Source: JAMWZF01 sp041628615 (lineage in GTDB: Bacteria; Pseudomonadota; Alphaproteobacteria; Rhodobacterales; Rhodobacteraceae). Taken from it: a stretch of DNA of 12,920 nucleotides. Below are positions 12,762 through 12,920 of the stretch, piece by piece (positions within the stretch are counted from its first letter, which is position 1; each line of letters opens with the position of its first letter). The stretch is from NCBI GenBank assembly GCA_041628615.1, contig JBFKOW010000101.1, positions 1 to 12,920 on the forward strand, written 5' to 3'. Under the pieces are notes generated by a model. It ran no database searches. It worked only from the letters and a program-made list of their open reading frames with translations, and was not told the DNA's origin. Made by a program: the position numbers and the translations under genes.

Positions 12762-12920
12762 ATGCAGATGACGACCGAAGAAGCTTTTGTGAAGGTGCTT
12801 CAGCGCCACGGGATCGAACATGCCTTCGGGATCATCGGCTCGGCGATGATGCCGATTTCGGACCTGTTTCCGCGGGCCGGGATCACCTTCTGGGACTGCG
12901 CCCACGAGGGCTCGGCCGGG
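12762..12920 (+). CDS. xsc: Sulfoacetaldehyde acetyltransferase, N-terminal 53 residues (runs off the window)
   Basis: Xsc is a cytoplasmic thiamine-diphosphate enzyme that converts sulfoacetaldehyde and phosphate to acetyl phosphate and sulfite (EC 2.3.3.15), the carbon-sulfur bond-breaking step of taurine dissimilation. The visible part begins MQMTTEEAFVKVLQRHG and continues through HAFGIIGSAMMPISDLFP to FWDCAHEGSAG, very close to known Xsc N-termini. Glu49 in AHEGSAG is the conserved glutamate that activates the cofactor's aminopyrimidine. The start is fixed by AGGAGG 7 nt upstream. It stands 89 bp after tauR on the same strand, behind a TauR-type operator and its own candidate promoter. 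The partial coverage is due to the window edge; the visible part has no defect. Confidence 0.95.
   Translation, partial: MQMTTEEAFVKVLQRHGIEHAFGIIGSAMMPISDLFPRAGITFWDCAHEGSAG

Overview
The window is high-GC DNA from an alphaproteobacterium, most likely of the Rhodobacterales (Paracoccaceae/Rhodobacteraceae). The order is inferred from protein similarity recalled from memory: GroEL/GroES of Rhodobacter type, a DUF2161 nuclease-fold protein, a small TraB/GumN protein, and a taurine locus with a MocR-type TauR. No rRNA, tRNA, CRISPR array, insertion sequence or phage gene is visible.

Left part (1-1293): the heat-shock operon groES-groEL on the minus strand. It has a near-perfect CIRCE operator and a well-spaced promoter. 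groEL runs off the left edge and is broken by an in-frame TAG at 61-63, although the frame on the far side still reads as normal GroEL. A GC-rich hairpin lies between groES and groEL.

Middle part (1294-6275): assorted chromosomal genes. In order they are a gene-poor leader, a small hypothetical protein, a secreted TraB/GumN-family protein (+), a DUF2161 PD-(D/E)XK-like protein (-), a family II manganese-dependent inorganic pyrophosphatase ppaC (+), a LysR-type regulator (-), a 71-residue hypothetical protein divergent from it (+), and a DUF1801 protein (-). Two of the convergent gene pairs are separated by perfect inverted repeats that look like shared terminators.

Right part (6361-12920): a taurine uptake and dissimilation locus. 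On the minus strand, tpa-tauA-tauB-tauC encode taurine:pyruvate aminotransferase and a taurine ABC importer. Divergently on the plus strand lie tauR (MocR/GntR-type regulator) and the first 53 codons of xsc. TauABC imports taurine, Tpa converts it with pyruvate to sulfoacetaldehyde and alanine, and Xsc splits sulfoacetaldehyde with phosphate to acetyl phosphate and sulfite. Two pairs of CTGG-type direct repeats, both with a 23-bp period, sit before tpa and before xsc. Each has a -10-like hexamer at the same distance, so they are probably TauR operators that switch both arms together.

The most unusual items are the broken groEL, a tandem-95/Big_9-like insertion in the periplasmic loop of the permease TauC, the matched TauR operator geometry, and an intercistronic tpa-tauA region that can fold as a three-way junction. 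I see no wholly unknown multi-gene system; most of the window is recognisable housekeeping and taurine metabolism.
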